The notes under the pieces are model-generated. The model saw only the letters and a program-made list of their open reading frames with translations. It was not told the origin of the DNA and did not search any database. Below, piece by piece: positions 1-8,919 of a stretch of 64,000 bases of DNA. The stretch is from Planctomycetota bacterium (GTDB taxonomy: Bacteria > Planctomycetota > Phycisphaerae > Phycisphaerales > Phycisphaeraceae). Positions within the stretch are counted from its first letter, which is position 1, and every line of letters begins with the position of its first letter. The stretch is taken from positions 62,001-126,000 of the forward strand of contig JAJRRC010000052.1 in NCBI GenBank assembly GCA_024279865.1, in the 5' to 3' direction. Position numbers and translations under genes: made by a program.

Positions 1-76
1 CAACGCTGGCCTTGAGCGCGGCATCAAGCAGCCACGTCTGCGTCAATGGCAAACGTGTTGATCCTCTAAAAATCAT
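1..76 (-). CDS. 5' end of an unidentified gene running off the left edge
   Basis: An open frame starts with ATG at 76 on the minus strand and stays open to the window edge (25 codons visible, beginning MIFRGSTRLPLTQTWLLDAA). It begins 8 nt after the stop codon of the ylbF-like gene, so the two are probably co-transcribed. A GGGT lies 3 nt before the ATG; there is no strong Shine-Dalgarno sequence. Too little protein is visible to assign a family. A plus-strand tail ending at 61 is the alternative reading. Confidence 0.4.
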   Translation of the reverse strand, partial: MIFRGSTRLPLTQTWLLDAALKASV

Positions 77-84
77 GACCCAAA

Positions 85-459
85 TTAGCTGAGGGGCGAT
101 GCGGGCTGGGCGGGGCCGGGTCCGGGGGCGGCTTGTTGGCCAATGGCGCCATCTACTTCACGCATGAGGTCTAGGTAATCCATCTGGGCCACTTGGAACT
201 GCTGGAGGATCAAGTTATGAACCACTGCTTGTTGAAGAGCTTGAAGCTTTTGTTTGTCAGCGACTTCGATGGGCTGGCCTTGGGCTTCTTTTTCGCCGAT
301 GGTTTGAAGATACCGCTGATAGTCGGTCATCACGCGCTGGGCATCAATATCATTTTGCAATTGACTAATTGCGTCTTCGAGCTTGGCACCCACGGGATTT
401 TTAGCGATCAGTTCGCCTAGGGCCTTGGCGGCATCGAGAATTTCGGTTTTGGTGGCCAT
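85..459 (-). CDS. YlbF/YmcA family protein
   Basis: Small, mostly helical cytosolic protein of 124 residues that resembles the YlbF/YmcA (Com_YlbF) family. In Bacillus these proteins form a complex that adjusts RNase Y activity; a role in RNA turnover here is inference only. Residues 1-105 fit the helical domain, with the sequence KNPVGAKLEDAISQLQND near the start. The tail (GQQAAPGPGPAQPASPLS) is Pro/Gly/Ala-rich and is encoded by a G-rich tract like those elsewhere in the window. ATG at 459 is preferred over GTG at 462 because AGGAG ends 6 nt before it. It is divergent from rnr and shares a 209-bp upstream region with it. Confidence 0.75.
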   Translation of the reverse strand: MATKTEILDAAKALGELIAKNPVGAKLEDAISQLQNDIDAQRVMTDYQRYLQTIGEKEAQGQPIEVADKQKLQALQQAVVHNLILQQFQVAQMDYLDLMREVDGAIGQQAAPGPGPAQPASPLS

Positions 460-668
460 CACAGGCTCCTTTTAAGCATGGCTATTGTTCGCCTAAGGAT
501 AGCGACCCTTGGGCATTTGAAAAGCAGACGCACGCAACAAAGCTCGATTCCTGTTACATTTCACATCTGTAGACGGCTTTTTTATTCAACAAGTCGATGA
601 TTCGCGATTAAAATAAGCGAGGCCACTTGTCGATGTGACTGCTTGTTTGACGCATCCCAGCCGCGATC

Positions 669-2999
669 ATGACCCAACCTCTCATACCCAAAGGGTATCA
701 AACCATGCCTGACCAATTTGAAAAACAAATTTTAGCCCATGTGGGTGATAAACGTTACGAACCTAAAAAACTCCACCAACTTGCCCGTGATCTGGACATT
801 GAAACCCAAGACCTCGATACCTTTCGCCAAGCAGTGGGCAATCTGGTCGAAGCGGGTCACGTGGTTCATGAAGATGCCATTGCGCTCCCTCCCATGGGCA
901 GCGAAGTGGTGGGTAAATTTCAACGCAATGAAAAAGGGTTTGGCTTTATTATCCCAGACCCCGACAAACGTACCGCCCATGGGGACTTGTTCGTCCCGGC
1001 CCCCAATACCATGGATGCCATGACCGGCGACCGGGTTTGTGCCAAAGTTCTCCCCCGACGTGGTGGTGGACGGTCCGGGGGGCGGTCCGGAGGGCAATCC
1101 GGGGGGCGGTCGCCGTACATCGGACGCATTGTCAATATTATCCAACGCGCAGACCGCCAATATGTCGGACGACTGGGCCAACGGGGCAGTCAATGGTTCG
1201 TCCAGGTCGACGGCAAACTCTTGCGTGAACCGGTCATCATTGGCGACCCACAGGCTCACAATGCCAAGCTCGACGACAAGGTCGTTATCGAACTGCTTTC
1301 TTATCCATCTGAACGCAGCATGGCCCAAGGCGTGATTACCGAAGTCCTCGGCGAACAGGGTGAACCCAACGTCGAAACCCTCGCGGTCATGCGATCCTTC
1401 AATCTGAAGGAACACTTTGATAAAGCCATCATGTCTGCCGCCCGCGAAGCTGCAGCCACGTTTGATCCCCAGGCGGTGGCTTCTGATCGTGAAAATTTAA
1501 CAAACCTGTTCACCCTCACCATTGATCCGCCAGACGCGAAAGACTTTGATGACGCGATTAGCCTCACACAATGGGACAAGCCTCAACCTGATGGCGCGGT
1601 CTGTGAGCTGGGCATCCACATTGCCGACGTCTCCTTTTTCGTCACGCCAGGCAGTGCGTTGGACACCGAAGCCCTCGCCCGAGGCAACAGCACCTATCTC
1701 CCTCGCCGTGTGATTCCGATGTTGCCTGAACTGTTGTCCAACGGCGTCTGTTCTTTGCAAGAAGATCAACCGCGTTTTACCAAGACTGCTTTTATCCGTT
1801 ATGACTGTGATGGGAATCGGGTGGGCTCTCGCTTTTGCAACGGCTTGATTCGTTCGGACAAACGCCTCACGTATCTCGAAGCCCAAGCGTTGATTGATGG
1901 CGATCTCAAAGAAGCCCGCAGTCAGGGTGCTACCGACAGCCCTTATCCTCCTCAGACCGAAGATACTTTGATTGCGTTGAACGCACTAGCGAAACAGATT
2001 CTTGCTCGCCGTCGTGCTGCGGGGATGATCGAGCTGGGTTTACCTGAAGTGCAATTGATTTTTGATGACACTGGCCGGGTCACCGACGCTCAGCCACAAG
2101 ACAACGCCTTTACCCATCGTGTGATTGAAATGTTCATGGTCGAGGCCAATGAAGTCACCGCCGAGCTATTCATCAAACTCAAAGCGCCCATGATTCGACG
2201 CGTGCATCCAGACCCCAGTAGCTATGACATCGACGAATTGCGACAGTTTGCCCGCGTCGCAGGTCACAACGTACCAGCCCGCCCCACCCGACGGGAATTA
2301 CAAACGTTACTCGATGCCACGCGAGACACGCCATCGGAACAAGCGGTCCATTTTGCGGTTCTCAGAACGCTTTCCAAGGCCGAGTACGCACCCACGGAAG
2401 TGGGACACTTTGCACTGGCATCCGAACATTACACGCACTTTACCAGTCCCATTCGCCGGTATCCGGACTTGATCGTCCACCGCGCGATTGGAACTTACCT
2501 GCAAAAGAAAAAACTCAAAAATACCGAAGACCAACTTGCCGAGCTGGGAAGCCATTGCTCGACGACCGAACGCAATTCCGAAGCGGCTGAACGCCAACTT
2601 CGCGCCTTTTTGGTTTTGCAATTAATGGAACAATTCCTCGGCGACGATTTTGACGGAACCGTCACCGGCGTCACCGGGTCTGGCGTGTTTATTCAACTCA
2701 ACAAATACCTTGTTGATGGCTTTATCCGGACCGATGAGTTACCGGGCCATCAAGACCACTGGCGTTTGAACCGAACCACCGGTCAATTGGTCGCCCAACG
2801 TTCCGGCCGCGCCATTGGCATCGGCAATACCTTTACCGTTCGCATCACGCGGGTGAACCCCGCAGCGAGATTGCTGGACCTGACGATCATCGAAAAAGCG
2901 GACCACAAACAACAAGGCAAACGCCCCAAAACAAAACAAAGCCACCGCAAAGGATCTGGCAAATCCATGAAATTCAAACGCCAGAAAAAACGCAAATAA
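669..2999 (+). CDS. rnr: Ribonuclease R (RNB-family 3'-5' exoribonuclease)
   Basis: Processive 3'-5' exoribonuclease of the RNase II/R family that degrades structured RNA in the cytosol; 776 residues, against about 810 in E. coli. Order of domains: N-terminal winged helix (about 15-75), cold-shock OB domains (about 80-240), catalytic RNB domain (about 270-610) with the metal-binding motif DPPDAKDFDDA, an S1 domain (about 650-735), and a Lys-rich tail typical of RNase R. Residues about 131-146 form a Gly/Arg/Ser repeat (GGGRSGGRSGGQSGGRS) inside the OB region, encoded by a G-tract element. ATG at 669 has no clear Shine-Dalgarno; ATG at 705 follows AAAGGG and is a credible alternative. A weak -10 (TAAAAT, 609-614) lies upstream. 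The stop codon is followed immediately by a C-tract. Confidence 0.95.
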   Translation: MTQPLIPKGYQTMPDQFEKQILAHVGDKRYEPKKLHQLARDLDIETQDLDTFRQAVGNLVEAGHVVHEDAIALPPMGSEVVGKFQRNEKGFGFIIPDPDKRTAHGDLFVPAPNTMDAMTGDRVCAKVLPRRGGGRSGGRSGGQSGGRSPYIGRIVNIIQRADRQYVGRLGQRGSQWFVQVDGKLLREPVIIGDPQAHNAKLDDKVVIELLSYPSERSMAQGVITEVLGEQGEPNVETLAVMRSFNLKEHFDKAIMSAAREAAATFDPQAVASDRENLTNLFTLTIDPPDAKDFDDAISLTQWDKPQPDGAVCELGIHIADVSFFVTPGSALDTEALARGNSTYLPRRVIPMLPELLSNGVCSLQEDQPRFTKTAFIRYDCDGNRVGSRFCNGLIRSDKRLTYLEAQALIDGDLKEARSQGATDSPYPPQTEDTLIALNALAKQILARRRAAGMIELGLPEVQLIFDDTGRVTDAQPQDNAFTHRVIEMFMVEANEVTAELFIKLKAPMIRRVHPDPSSYDIDELRQFARVAGHNVPARPTRRELQTLLDATRDTPSEQAVHFAVLRTLSKAEYAPTEVGHFALASEHYTHFTSPIRRYPDLIVHRAIGTYLQKKKLKNTEDQLAELGSHCSTTERNSEAAERQLRAFLVLQLMEQFLGDDFDGTVTGVTGSGVFIQLNKYLVDGFIRTDELPGHQDHWRLNRTTGQLVAQRSGRAIGIGNTFTVRITRVNPAARLLDLTIIEKADHKQQGKRPKTKQSHRKGSGKSMKFKRQKKRK
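1048..1112 (+). repeat. G-tract element inside rnr
   Basis: Three imperfect copies of a GGTCCGGGGGGC-like unit lie in frame within rnr and add a low-complexity SGGR repeat. The unit shares the CCGGGGGG core with the dispersed C/G-tract family, without the AACTT part. Confidence 0.6.
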
Positions 3000-3371
3000 C
3001 CCCCCCCGGCCCCCGGAAATGTCGGAAGTTTTTCTGCGGCTTGCTTGGCGCCTTTATGAAGCATTTTTGGAAGTGACGAGCGAAAGTTTTCCCAGAAAAA
3101 TTTTCGCCCGTCACCTTTAGAACGCTTGCCATTATTTCCTGCCACCTGCCAGACGCGCACGCAGTATGCGTGCGGCTAGTTTTCAAGCAATCCATCCAAC
3201 TGAAAACGGAAAATCACGATGCAAAATGCTCTCGAATTCTCGCGTCACCCATGCCGTTCGCGTGTGGCTACTTCAAGTAACTTTTCTGACTCGGTATAAT
3301 TATTTTGACCTTCTCGATAAGCCACCCGCTCAAAGCGAGCAACTTCCCCAAACGCCCTGTATGAAAAGAAA
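3000..3371. repeat. rnr-lgt gap filled with repeats
   Basis: The gap begins with a C-tract unit (3000-3035, containing CCCCCGGAAATGTCGGAAG) directly after the rnr stop. An AT-mixed segment follows, then a REP-like hairpin at 3151-3179 whose stem is CGCACGCA/TGCGTGCG (3156-3163 with 3167-3174). GATGCAAAATGCTC near 3219 is a shorter motif also seen at 4499-4512 and 17091-17104. No RNA gene or protein gene is recognised. Confidence 0.7.
3272..3300 (+). promoter_or_regulatory. Possible promoter of lgt
   Basis: A perfect TATAAT (3295-3300) lies 17 bp after a weak -35 (TTCAAG, 3272-3277), about 70-85 bp upstream of the lgt start. It is the only good -10 in the gap. Confidence 0.4.
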
Positions 3372-3383
3372 TTGAACCTGACC

Positions 3384-4378
3384 ATGCTTTGTGAACTTGC
3401 GACTTATCTTCATCAGATCAATCCTTATGCCATCAAGCTTTGGGAAGGTGGACCGGTCCGTTGGTACGGGCTGTCTTATCTGCTGGGGTTTTATGTGGCC
3501 TATCTGCTATTCAAACGCATCGCCAAAGTGGGCATCACCACCTTGGGGCCCAAAGACCCTGCGGACCTGATCGTGACCCTTGCCATGGGCATTGTCATTG
3601 GCGGCCGCCTGGGCTATGTGCTGTTCTATAAACCTGCGATGCTTTGGGGATTTAGTTCACGGTTGCCGTTCTGGGATGTACTGGCGATTAACAACGGGGG
3701 CATGGCGAGCCATGGCGGGATGATCGGCATGATCCTGGCCTGTTGGTGGTATGCCAAAAAACACGGCCACGCGTTGGGACACCTCATCGACCTTGGCGCG
3801 TGTGCTGCGCCACTGGGCGTTTTCTTTGGACGCATTGCTAATTTTGTGAATGGTGAACTTCTGGGCCGCGCTTGTTCGCCCAACTTGCCGTGGGGGGTCA
3901 AATTCCCGCAAGAAATTCACCTTTGGGACAACAGCCTCATTGCGGAACTGGCTCGCCAACTACCCATGCCGCCGTCGGTGAATATGAGCTATCCCAGTTG
4001 GTTTATCGATCAAGTCCAGCAAGGCAATACCCTGGCTGTGCAAATCGCTCAAACCTGGGTCACCACCCGCCACCCGTCACAAATTTATCAAGCCCTGCTT
4101 GAAGGCTTGCTGTTGTGGCTTATTTTAATGTTTGCCTGGCGACGACCCCGCAAGCCCCTTTTTATCAGTGGGCTGTTTGTATCTGGTATTCGGTGTTTCG
4201 GATTGCCGCTGAATTTTTCCGAGAACCCGATCTACATCTGGGCTATCAGATGGGCCTTTCACGCGGTCAATGGCTTAGCATCATCATGCTTTTGGCGGGC
4301 ATTGCATTGACCATCTTTGCAGCCAAACGCAAAGCCAAACCCCTCGGCGGCTGGTACAGTCAAGCCAAGGTTCAATAA
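3384..4378 (+). CDS. lgt: Prolipoprotein diacylglyceryl transferase, frameshifted
   Basis: Inner-membrane enzyme that moves diacylglycerol from phosphatidylglycerol to the lipobox cysteine of prolipoproteins, the first step of lipoprotein maturation. Family features: several hydrophobic segments, the SHGGMIG motif, and the signature GRIANFVNGELLGR. The frame opened at TTG 3372/ATG 3384 runs out of homology at about 4184 after GLFVSG. The C-terminal part (VFRIAAEFFREPDLHLGY then GLSRGQWLS) continues in another frame to 4378. One extra base in TCTGGTATTCGG would restore a protein of about 331 residues. Lgt is essential in most Gram-negatives, so a sequence error is more likely than gene loss. 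ATG 3384 is chosen because the protein then starts close to the first conserved segment. Confidence 0.9.
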
Positions 4379-4434
4379 AATCCCTTCTCTAGAACGTATT
4401 CTGCGTAACTAAATTCCACTTGTATTGGGGGATC

Positions 4435-4512
4435 GGACGCGCAAGCAAGTATGCTTGGGGCTATTTCACACGATTCGCAAAATAATCCGTGAAGATTATT
4501 TATGCAAAATGC
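4435..4512. repeat. REP-like hairpin with TGCAAAATGCTC tail
   Basis: GACGCGCAAGCAAGTATGC opens a hairpin, followed by a tail that includes AAGATTATTTATGCAAAATG. The same about 90-bp arrangement recurs at 17011-17104. It lies between the convergent lgt and rnd genes. Confidence 0.75.
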
Positions 4513-4528
4513 TCCCCAAAAACTACGA

Positions 4529-5839
4529 CTAAACCTGGGTTTGAGATTGAATCTTCCCATCTTCCCATGACAGGGTGATTTGGCTTTTCCCGGCCATAAA
4601 ATCAGCGAGCATGTCGCCAATGAAAACTTGACGCCAACCTTGAGCCAACGGATGATCCTTCTCCAACCCGCCGTTGGTCAATGCGTGGCGAGCTTGAACA
4701 ATCATCTGTCTGGAAGTCACCAAAGCAGGGTCCACACCCCGCCCCCGACAAAAAGAACTGATCATCGACCACAGGCTATCAATCTGGATTTGCTGTTGAG
4801 AATTGGGCTTGTCCGGATCGGCCTTGGGCAGTTGATCTTTGGACAGGTCCGAAGCCTCTTGCACCACCTGAATCAACGTTTTGCCATAGGCATCAACCAC
4901 CGGACGAGGCATGTGGCGAATGGGGTACATGGCCTGAAGATCCGTCGGCCGTTTTTTGGCCAAGGCCACCAAGGTTTCATCAGGCAACACGCTACGCGGG
5001 GGCATGTCCTCTTGCCTGGCAAGATCATAACGCCACTGTACCAACGCACGCACCACTGCAATGTCCCGACGTTTGAGGGATCGAGTCCCACGAACACGGT
5101 TGTATTGAGCATCCAGATTCGGCCGATAGGTCGCCATCTGTTCAAGCGTGCTCATACATTCTTGTTGGGCCCAATCGCCGTAACCGCATTCATCGAGTTC
5201 TTTGACGATCATGTCATGAATCGCTGGCAGGTAACGCACATCATCTGACGCGTAACGGTGCTGGGAAGGACTCAACGGCCGTCGATCCCATGCGGTGAAA
5301 GTCGCACCCTTGGCCAAGTTCACGTTGCAGTAATGCTTCACCAGATTCGCCAGCGAAGAGGGATACAGTTGTCCCACAAAACCGCTGGCAATTTGAGTAT
5401 CAAAAATATGCGAGGGCGTTTTGTCCAGCAGACGGGCCACCGGTTCAAGGTCTTGCAAACCTGCATGCACGAGCTTTTGGACCGCTGGGTCTGCGATCAA
5501 TTCCCAAAAAGGAGTCAAGTCGATTTCTGCCAAGGGATCAATCAATGCGACCTGTTCGGTGGTCGCCACTTGAATTAGACAAAGTTTGGGATAAAAGCTC
5601 AGCTCTCCGATAAATTCTGTATCAAATGCAAAACTGCCATGCTCTCGCAAATGGACAATCAATTCCGCCAAGGCAATATCGGTATCAATCAGCTCAGCTG
5701 GCTGACGAGAGATTAGCGGATGATCGGGGATCCGCGTCAAGACTTCTGGCTGACCCGCTTCTTGGTCGTGGTTGCGTTGGCGTTGCTTTTGGCGGTATCG
5801 CAGATTTTTTTTAAGCGGATGGTTCGATTCAGATGACAT
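4529..5839 (-). CDS. rnd: Ribonuclease D
   Basis: DEDD-family 3'-5' exoribonuclease that trims tRNA and other stable RNA 3' ends; 436 residues, longer than E. coli RNase D (375) because of a basic, Gln/Arg-rich N-terminal extension of about 45 residues. Exonuclease motifs: FDTEF (I), HAGLQDL (II) and the YxxxD type III motif in QHRYASDDVRYL. An HRDC domain follows at about 245-320 (RGTRSLKRRDIAVVRALVQW). It is convergent with lgt. No gene follows it on the same strand before a repeat, so it is probably monocistronic. Confidence 0.93.
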   Translation of the reverse strand: MSSESNHPLKKNLRYRQKQRQRNHDQEAGQPEVLTRIPDHPLISRQPAELIDTDIALAELIVHLREHGSFAFDTEFIGELSFYPKLCLIQVATTEQVALIDPLAEIDLTPFWELIADPAVQKLVHAGLQDLEPVARLLDKTPSHIFDTQIASGFVGQLYPSSLANLVKHYCNVNLAKGATFTAWDRRPLSPSQHRYASDDVRYLPAIHDMIVKELDECGYGDWAQQECMSTLEQMATYRPNLDAQYNRVRGTRSLKRRDIAVVRALVQWRYDLARQEDMPPRSVLPDETLVALAKKRPTDLQAMYPIRHMPRPVVDAYGKTLIQVVQEASDLSKDQLPKADPDKPNSQQQIQIDSLWSMISSFCRGRGVDPALVTSRQMIVQARHALTNGGLEKDHPLAQGWRQVFIGDMLADFMAGKSQITLSWEDGKIQSQTQV

Positions 5840-5964
5840 AAAAACTTTCGGGTATCAAGGTAGGTTGCCACGATTATACCAAATCCCCCAAAAACTTAGT
5901 TCTCAATGGCTCATAAATAAAATATTTCGTGAGACTTAAAAAAAACAAGCACCCAAAAAGCCTC

Positions 5965-5986
5965 GTGATTGTTTTAAAACAATCAC
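5965..5986. other. Perfect 22-bp palindrome
   Basis: GTGATTGTTTT followed directly by its reverse complement, in the gap between rnd and yggS. It lies about 60 nt beyond the yggS stop. It has no loop, so it is not a classical terminator; an operator or a repeat remnant is possible. Confidence 0.5.
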
Positions 5987-6044
5987 ATCCGAAATTCATG
6001 CGAAAGATGCGACAAGTGATTCAGAAGCCCAAGGTCTTGGGACT

Positions 6045-6887
6045 TTAGGCAGATACTTCGGGAACTTCCGGGGGAACTTCCGGGGGAACTTCCGGGGGGG
6101 GTTCCGGGGGCTCGCCGAATAACGCTCGACCGATGCGGACGACGTTGGCGCCACATTCAATGGCCAGCTCAAAATCATGGCTCATGCCCATGGACAAGGC
6201 TGTGAAATGCTCACCGCCGAGATTCTCGCTTTTGACTTCGTTAAAGACCTCCGCTGTCCGCAGGAACGTGCGGCGAACGACCTCCACATCATCGGTCAAA
6301 GGTGCCATGGTCATCAAACCTCGTACGCGAAGATTAAGCATGGTATCCATCTGTTCCACCAGATGGCTCACCGCGGGAACTGCGACACCTGACTTAGAAG
6401 ACTCCCCAGAAGCATTGACCTGAAGCAAGACATCAATGGGCTCGTCACGCTTGTTGCCGAAGTTCTGTAGTTCTTCAGCCAATCGCAGGCTATTGACACT
6501 GTGGATCATATGAACCAGCGGGACGACGTGTTTGACCTTGTTGCGTTGGAGGTTACCGATCATATGCCAGCGGACATGGGTGGCTGCCTTGGCGGGATCA
6601 ATGGTTTCACGGGTGGAGCCGGCCCCGAGTGTTCGTTTGCGAGAAAGATATTCCTCTAACGTCGCCACGCGTTTTTCCAGTTGATCAAGACGACTTTCGC
6701 CTAGTTCATGATGCCCAAGGTCGACAAGCATCCGAATTTGATCTGGCGTTGCGGACTTGGTTACCGCAATCATCAAGACATCATTGGCCGCTCGGCCAGC
6801 TCGTATCGCTGCATTGGCAATACGATCCGTGATTTCAGTGTAAGCATTTCGTAACTGTTGGCTGGTCGTCATACGTGTGGTGGTCAT
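6045..6887 (-). CDS. YggS/PLPBP family pyridoxal-phosphate homeostasis protein
   Basis: Single-domain PLP-binding protein with an alanine-racemase-like TIM barrel fold; the family keeps free PLP and amino/keto acid pools in balance. The PLP lysine is in AVTKSAT near residue 44. Other family features are HxIGxLQxNK (HMIGNLQRNKVK), GLMTMAP, and the C-terminal SMGMSHDFELAIECGANVVR. The normal fold ends near RIGRALFGE. It is followed by an added tail of (PPEV) repeats encoded by a triple C-tract unit (6058-6113). Last gene of a cca-dedA-yggS run; 31 nt separate it from dedA. The start may be ATG 6887 or the in-frame ATG 6872. Confidence 0.92.
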   Translation of the reverse strand: MTTTRMTTSQQLRNAYTEITDRIANAAIRAGRAANDVLMIAVTKSATPDQIRMLVDLGHHELGESRLDQLEKRVATLEEYLSRKRTLGAGSTRETIDPAKAATHVRWHMIGNLQRNKVKHVVPLVHMIHSVNSLRLAEELQNFGNKRDEPIDVLLQVNASGESSKSGVAVPAVSHLVEQMDTMLNLRVRGLMTMAPLTDDVEVVRRTFLRTAEVFNEVKSENLGGEHFTALSMGMSHDFELAIECGANVVRIGRALFGEPPEPPPEVPPEVPPEVPEVSA

Positions 6888-6918
6888 TCTGTGAAGATAG
6901 GTAAGAAGCGAGGGTTTT

Positions 6919-7518
6919 TCAACTCGCGATTTTATTCCGACGACGATAACGAAAGTATTTGATACCTACAAAACCTGTAATCAGGATCACCACGGTCGCA
7001 AGCACGGTCATTTGGCCTTGATGAATCCAGACCCATACTTTGTCGATGTGGTCTGCATAATAGTAGGGTAATAACATCAAGAGGGGTACACTCAACAGAG
7101 CTGCCGCCCCATCCATCGACAGCATTTTCCACGCGGGAAGCTTAAATGAACCGGCCGTAAAATAAATCGGCGTTCGCAGGCCAGGCAAAAAACGGGCAAA
7201 GAAAATAATTTTCGCGCCATGTTGATGAAACGCTTCTGCTGCCCGCGCCAAGCGTGCTTCATTAAAATAACGGCCAATCACCGGCAAATTCGGCACGATA
7301 TGGCCAAATCGCCGTCCCATCAGATAAACCAAAAAGTCTGCCCCGATAATGGAGATCAATCCCACAGGCAACATGATTTCAATCCTCGCATCGCCTTTGG
7401 CGCAGTAATAACCGCCTAGCACCAAAGGAATATCTTCGGGGATCGGCACGCCGAACCCACTGATAAACAGGATCGTGAACAACCCGAGATAGGGCAAGTG
7501 TTGAATTAATTCTTCCAT
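6919..7518 (-). CDS. DedA family membrane protein
   Basis: Polytopic inner-membrane protein of the DedA/SNARE-associated family, members of which act in undecaprenyl-phosphate or phospholipid recycling and membrane homeostasis; the exact substrate cannot be read here. Visible features: re-entrant-loop motif FGVPIPEDIPLVLGGYY, the Gly-rich GADFLVYLMGRRFG, and the hallmark FFARFLPGLRTPIY with its conserved Arg residues. About 199 residues. ATG 7518 is preferred because the family normally starts a few residues before the first membrane segment (MEELIQHLPYLG); a longer frame upstream overlaps cca. It starts 22 nt after the cca stop. Confidence 0.88.
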   Translation of the reverse strand: MEELIQHLPYLGLFTILFISGFGVPIPEDIPLVLGGYYCAKGDARIEIMLPVGLISIIGADFLVYLMGRRFGHIVPNLPVIGRYFNEARLARAAEAFHQHGAKIIFFARFLPGLRTPIYFTAGSFKLPAWKMLSMDGAAALLSVPLLMLLPYYYADHIDKVWVWIHQGQMTVLATVVILITGFVGIKYFRYRRRNKIAS

Positions 7519-7540
7519 AAGAAAGGGAGCCTTCAAAATT

Positions 7541-8782
7541 TTAGGACTCAGCTCTGATACGCTGACCAATCCAATCCAATGCCTCAGCAGCGTCACAGAC
7601 CGTGCCATTGAGCTGAGCATCGTAGACCGCATCTAGCCAATCGCCAAATGCCGGGCCTGGTGTCAGACCCATCGCCAGTAAATGTTCACCTCGTACCCAA
7701 GGGTCCGGATTCACGCCTTGGGCTTGGAGCAGAGGGATTTCTTGCTCAAGTGCTGGCCACAATCGCTCAATTGCCGCGACGGACTTTAATGCTTCGATTA
7801 AATGATACGCACCAGGCCAATACGTTTCAGACAACAGTCGTTTTTGGCCAGCAACCCCCAATGCAGACCAATCCAAGACCCGACAAATGATCCCCAGGAT
7901 TTGAGAAACCGCATTGCGATCTTCATTGCTTAAAGACAACGCTTTACGCCACTGGGTCTGAGTCCGGGTGGCTCCGTTGGACATCCAAGTGATCAAGTCC
8001 TGGCCTGACCGGGCATGACGGTCAATCATCCATGCACTTAAGCAGGTCGGCATGTCGGCCTGACCGGACAATTTTTCCACCGTGGGCAAAGGCACATCCA
8101 ACGGATCTTCATGAAGGGTTGGTCCATCGAGGCGAAGTTGTTGCATCCATTGCAGCGCACTGAGCCGTTTGGCGGGTGGCTGCATCAACATTTTTTGAAC
8201 TTCCTGGCCAATACGCTCACGACTAATTTGGCCGAGGTAACGACCTTGATTGCGAATGGCCCGGGCGGTGGTGGTTTCAATTTCAAAGCCAAACCGAGCG
8301 GCAAACCGCACTGCTCGCAGAAGCCTTAGATAGTCTTCATTAAATCGCTGATCCGGATCGCCAATGGCTCGAAGGAGGCCTGATTGTAGATCGGCTTGGC
8401 CTGCGACATAGTCGACGATTTGGCCGGTCAAGGGGTCTTCAAACAGGCCGTTGATGGTAAAGTCTCGACGTTGAGCGTCATGCTCTGCATCGCTGAAGGT
8501 GACCCCATCTGGCCGTCGCTTGTCGGTGTAACCCCATTCGGTGCGAAAGGTCGCCACTTCGACCTGGGCCTGCATGAGCCGAACCAGAACCACGCCAAAC
8601 GCTTCACCGACGAATTGGGTGTTGCGAAACAGGTCACGAACCTGCCCGGGCCGCGCATCGGTCGCCACGTCATAATCCTCGGGAACCAGGCCCAAGAGCC
8701 GATCTCGCACACAACCGCCAGCCAGATAAGCGACATGCCCAGCTTGTTGCAAGACTTCGATGATTTTGACAGCAGCCTTCAT
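7541..8782 (-). CDS. cca: CCA-adding enzyme / tRNA nucleotidyltransferase
   Basis: Class II nucleotidyltransferase that adds or repairs the 3' CCA end of tRNA. Motifs: GGCVRD, the metal-binding DYDVAT, RRDFTING, and RFNEDYLRLLRAVRFAARF. The length of 413 residues suits a bacterial CCA-adding or A-adding enzyme without an HD domain; which activity it has cannot be told from motifs alone. The tRNA-Thr gene in this window lacks an encoded CCA, so the organism needs such an enzyme. First gene of the cca-dedA-yggS run. Confidence 0.9.
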   Translation of the reverse strand: MKAAVKIIEVLQQAGHVAYLAGGCVRDRLLGLVPEDYDVATDARPGQVRDLFRNTQFVGEAFGVVLVRLMQAQVEVATFRTEWGYTDKRRPDGVTFSDAEHDAQRRDFTINGLFEDPLTGQIVDYVAGQADLQSGLLRAIGDPDQRFNEDYLRLLRAVRFAARFGFEIETTTARAIRNQGRYLGQISRERIGQEVQKMLMQPPAKRLSALQWMQQLRLDGPTLHEDPLDVPLPTVEKLSGQADMPTCLSAWMIDRHARSGQDLITWMSNGATRTQTQWRKALSLSNEDRNAVSQILGIICRVLDWSALGVAGQKRLLSETYWPGAYHLIEALKSVAAIERLWPALEQEIPLLQAQGVNPDPWVRGEHLLAMGLTPGPAFGDWLDAVYDAQLNGTVCDAAEALDWIGQRIRAES

Positions 8783-8919
8783 AGAACCACTAGGATACGC
8801 AAGGAACAGATGACAAGCGACTTGATTCCATCAATTTTCCAAGTTTGGTTATACTAAGATAGCCTTGTTTATCTTTCATGTCTTTCTTCAATTTTGTCTT
8901 TTCGACAAGGACCCCGTAT

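Noticed and set aside
4580-5248. 222-codon plus-strand frame
   Set aside because: Lies entirely antisense to rnd, which has clear catalytic motifs.
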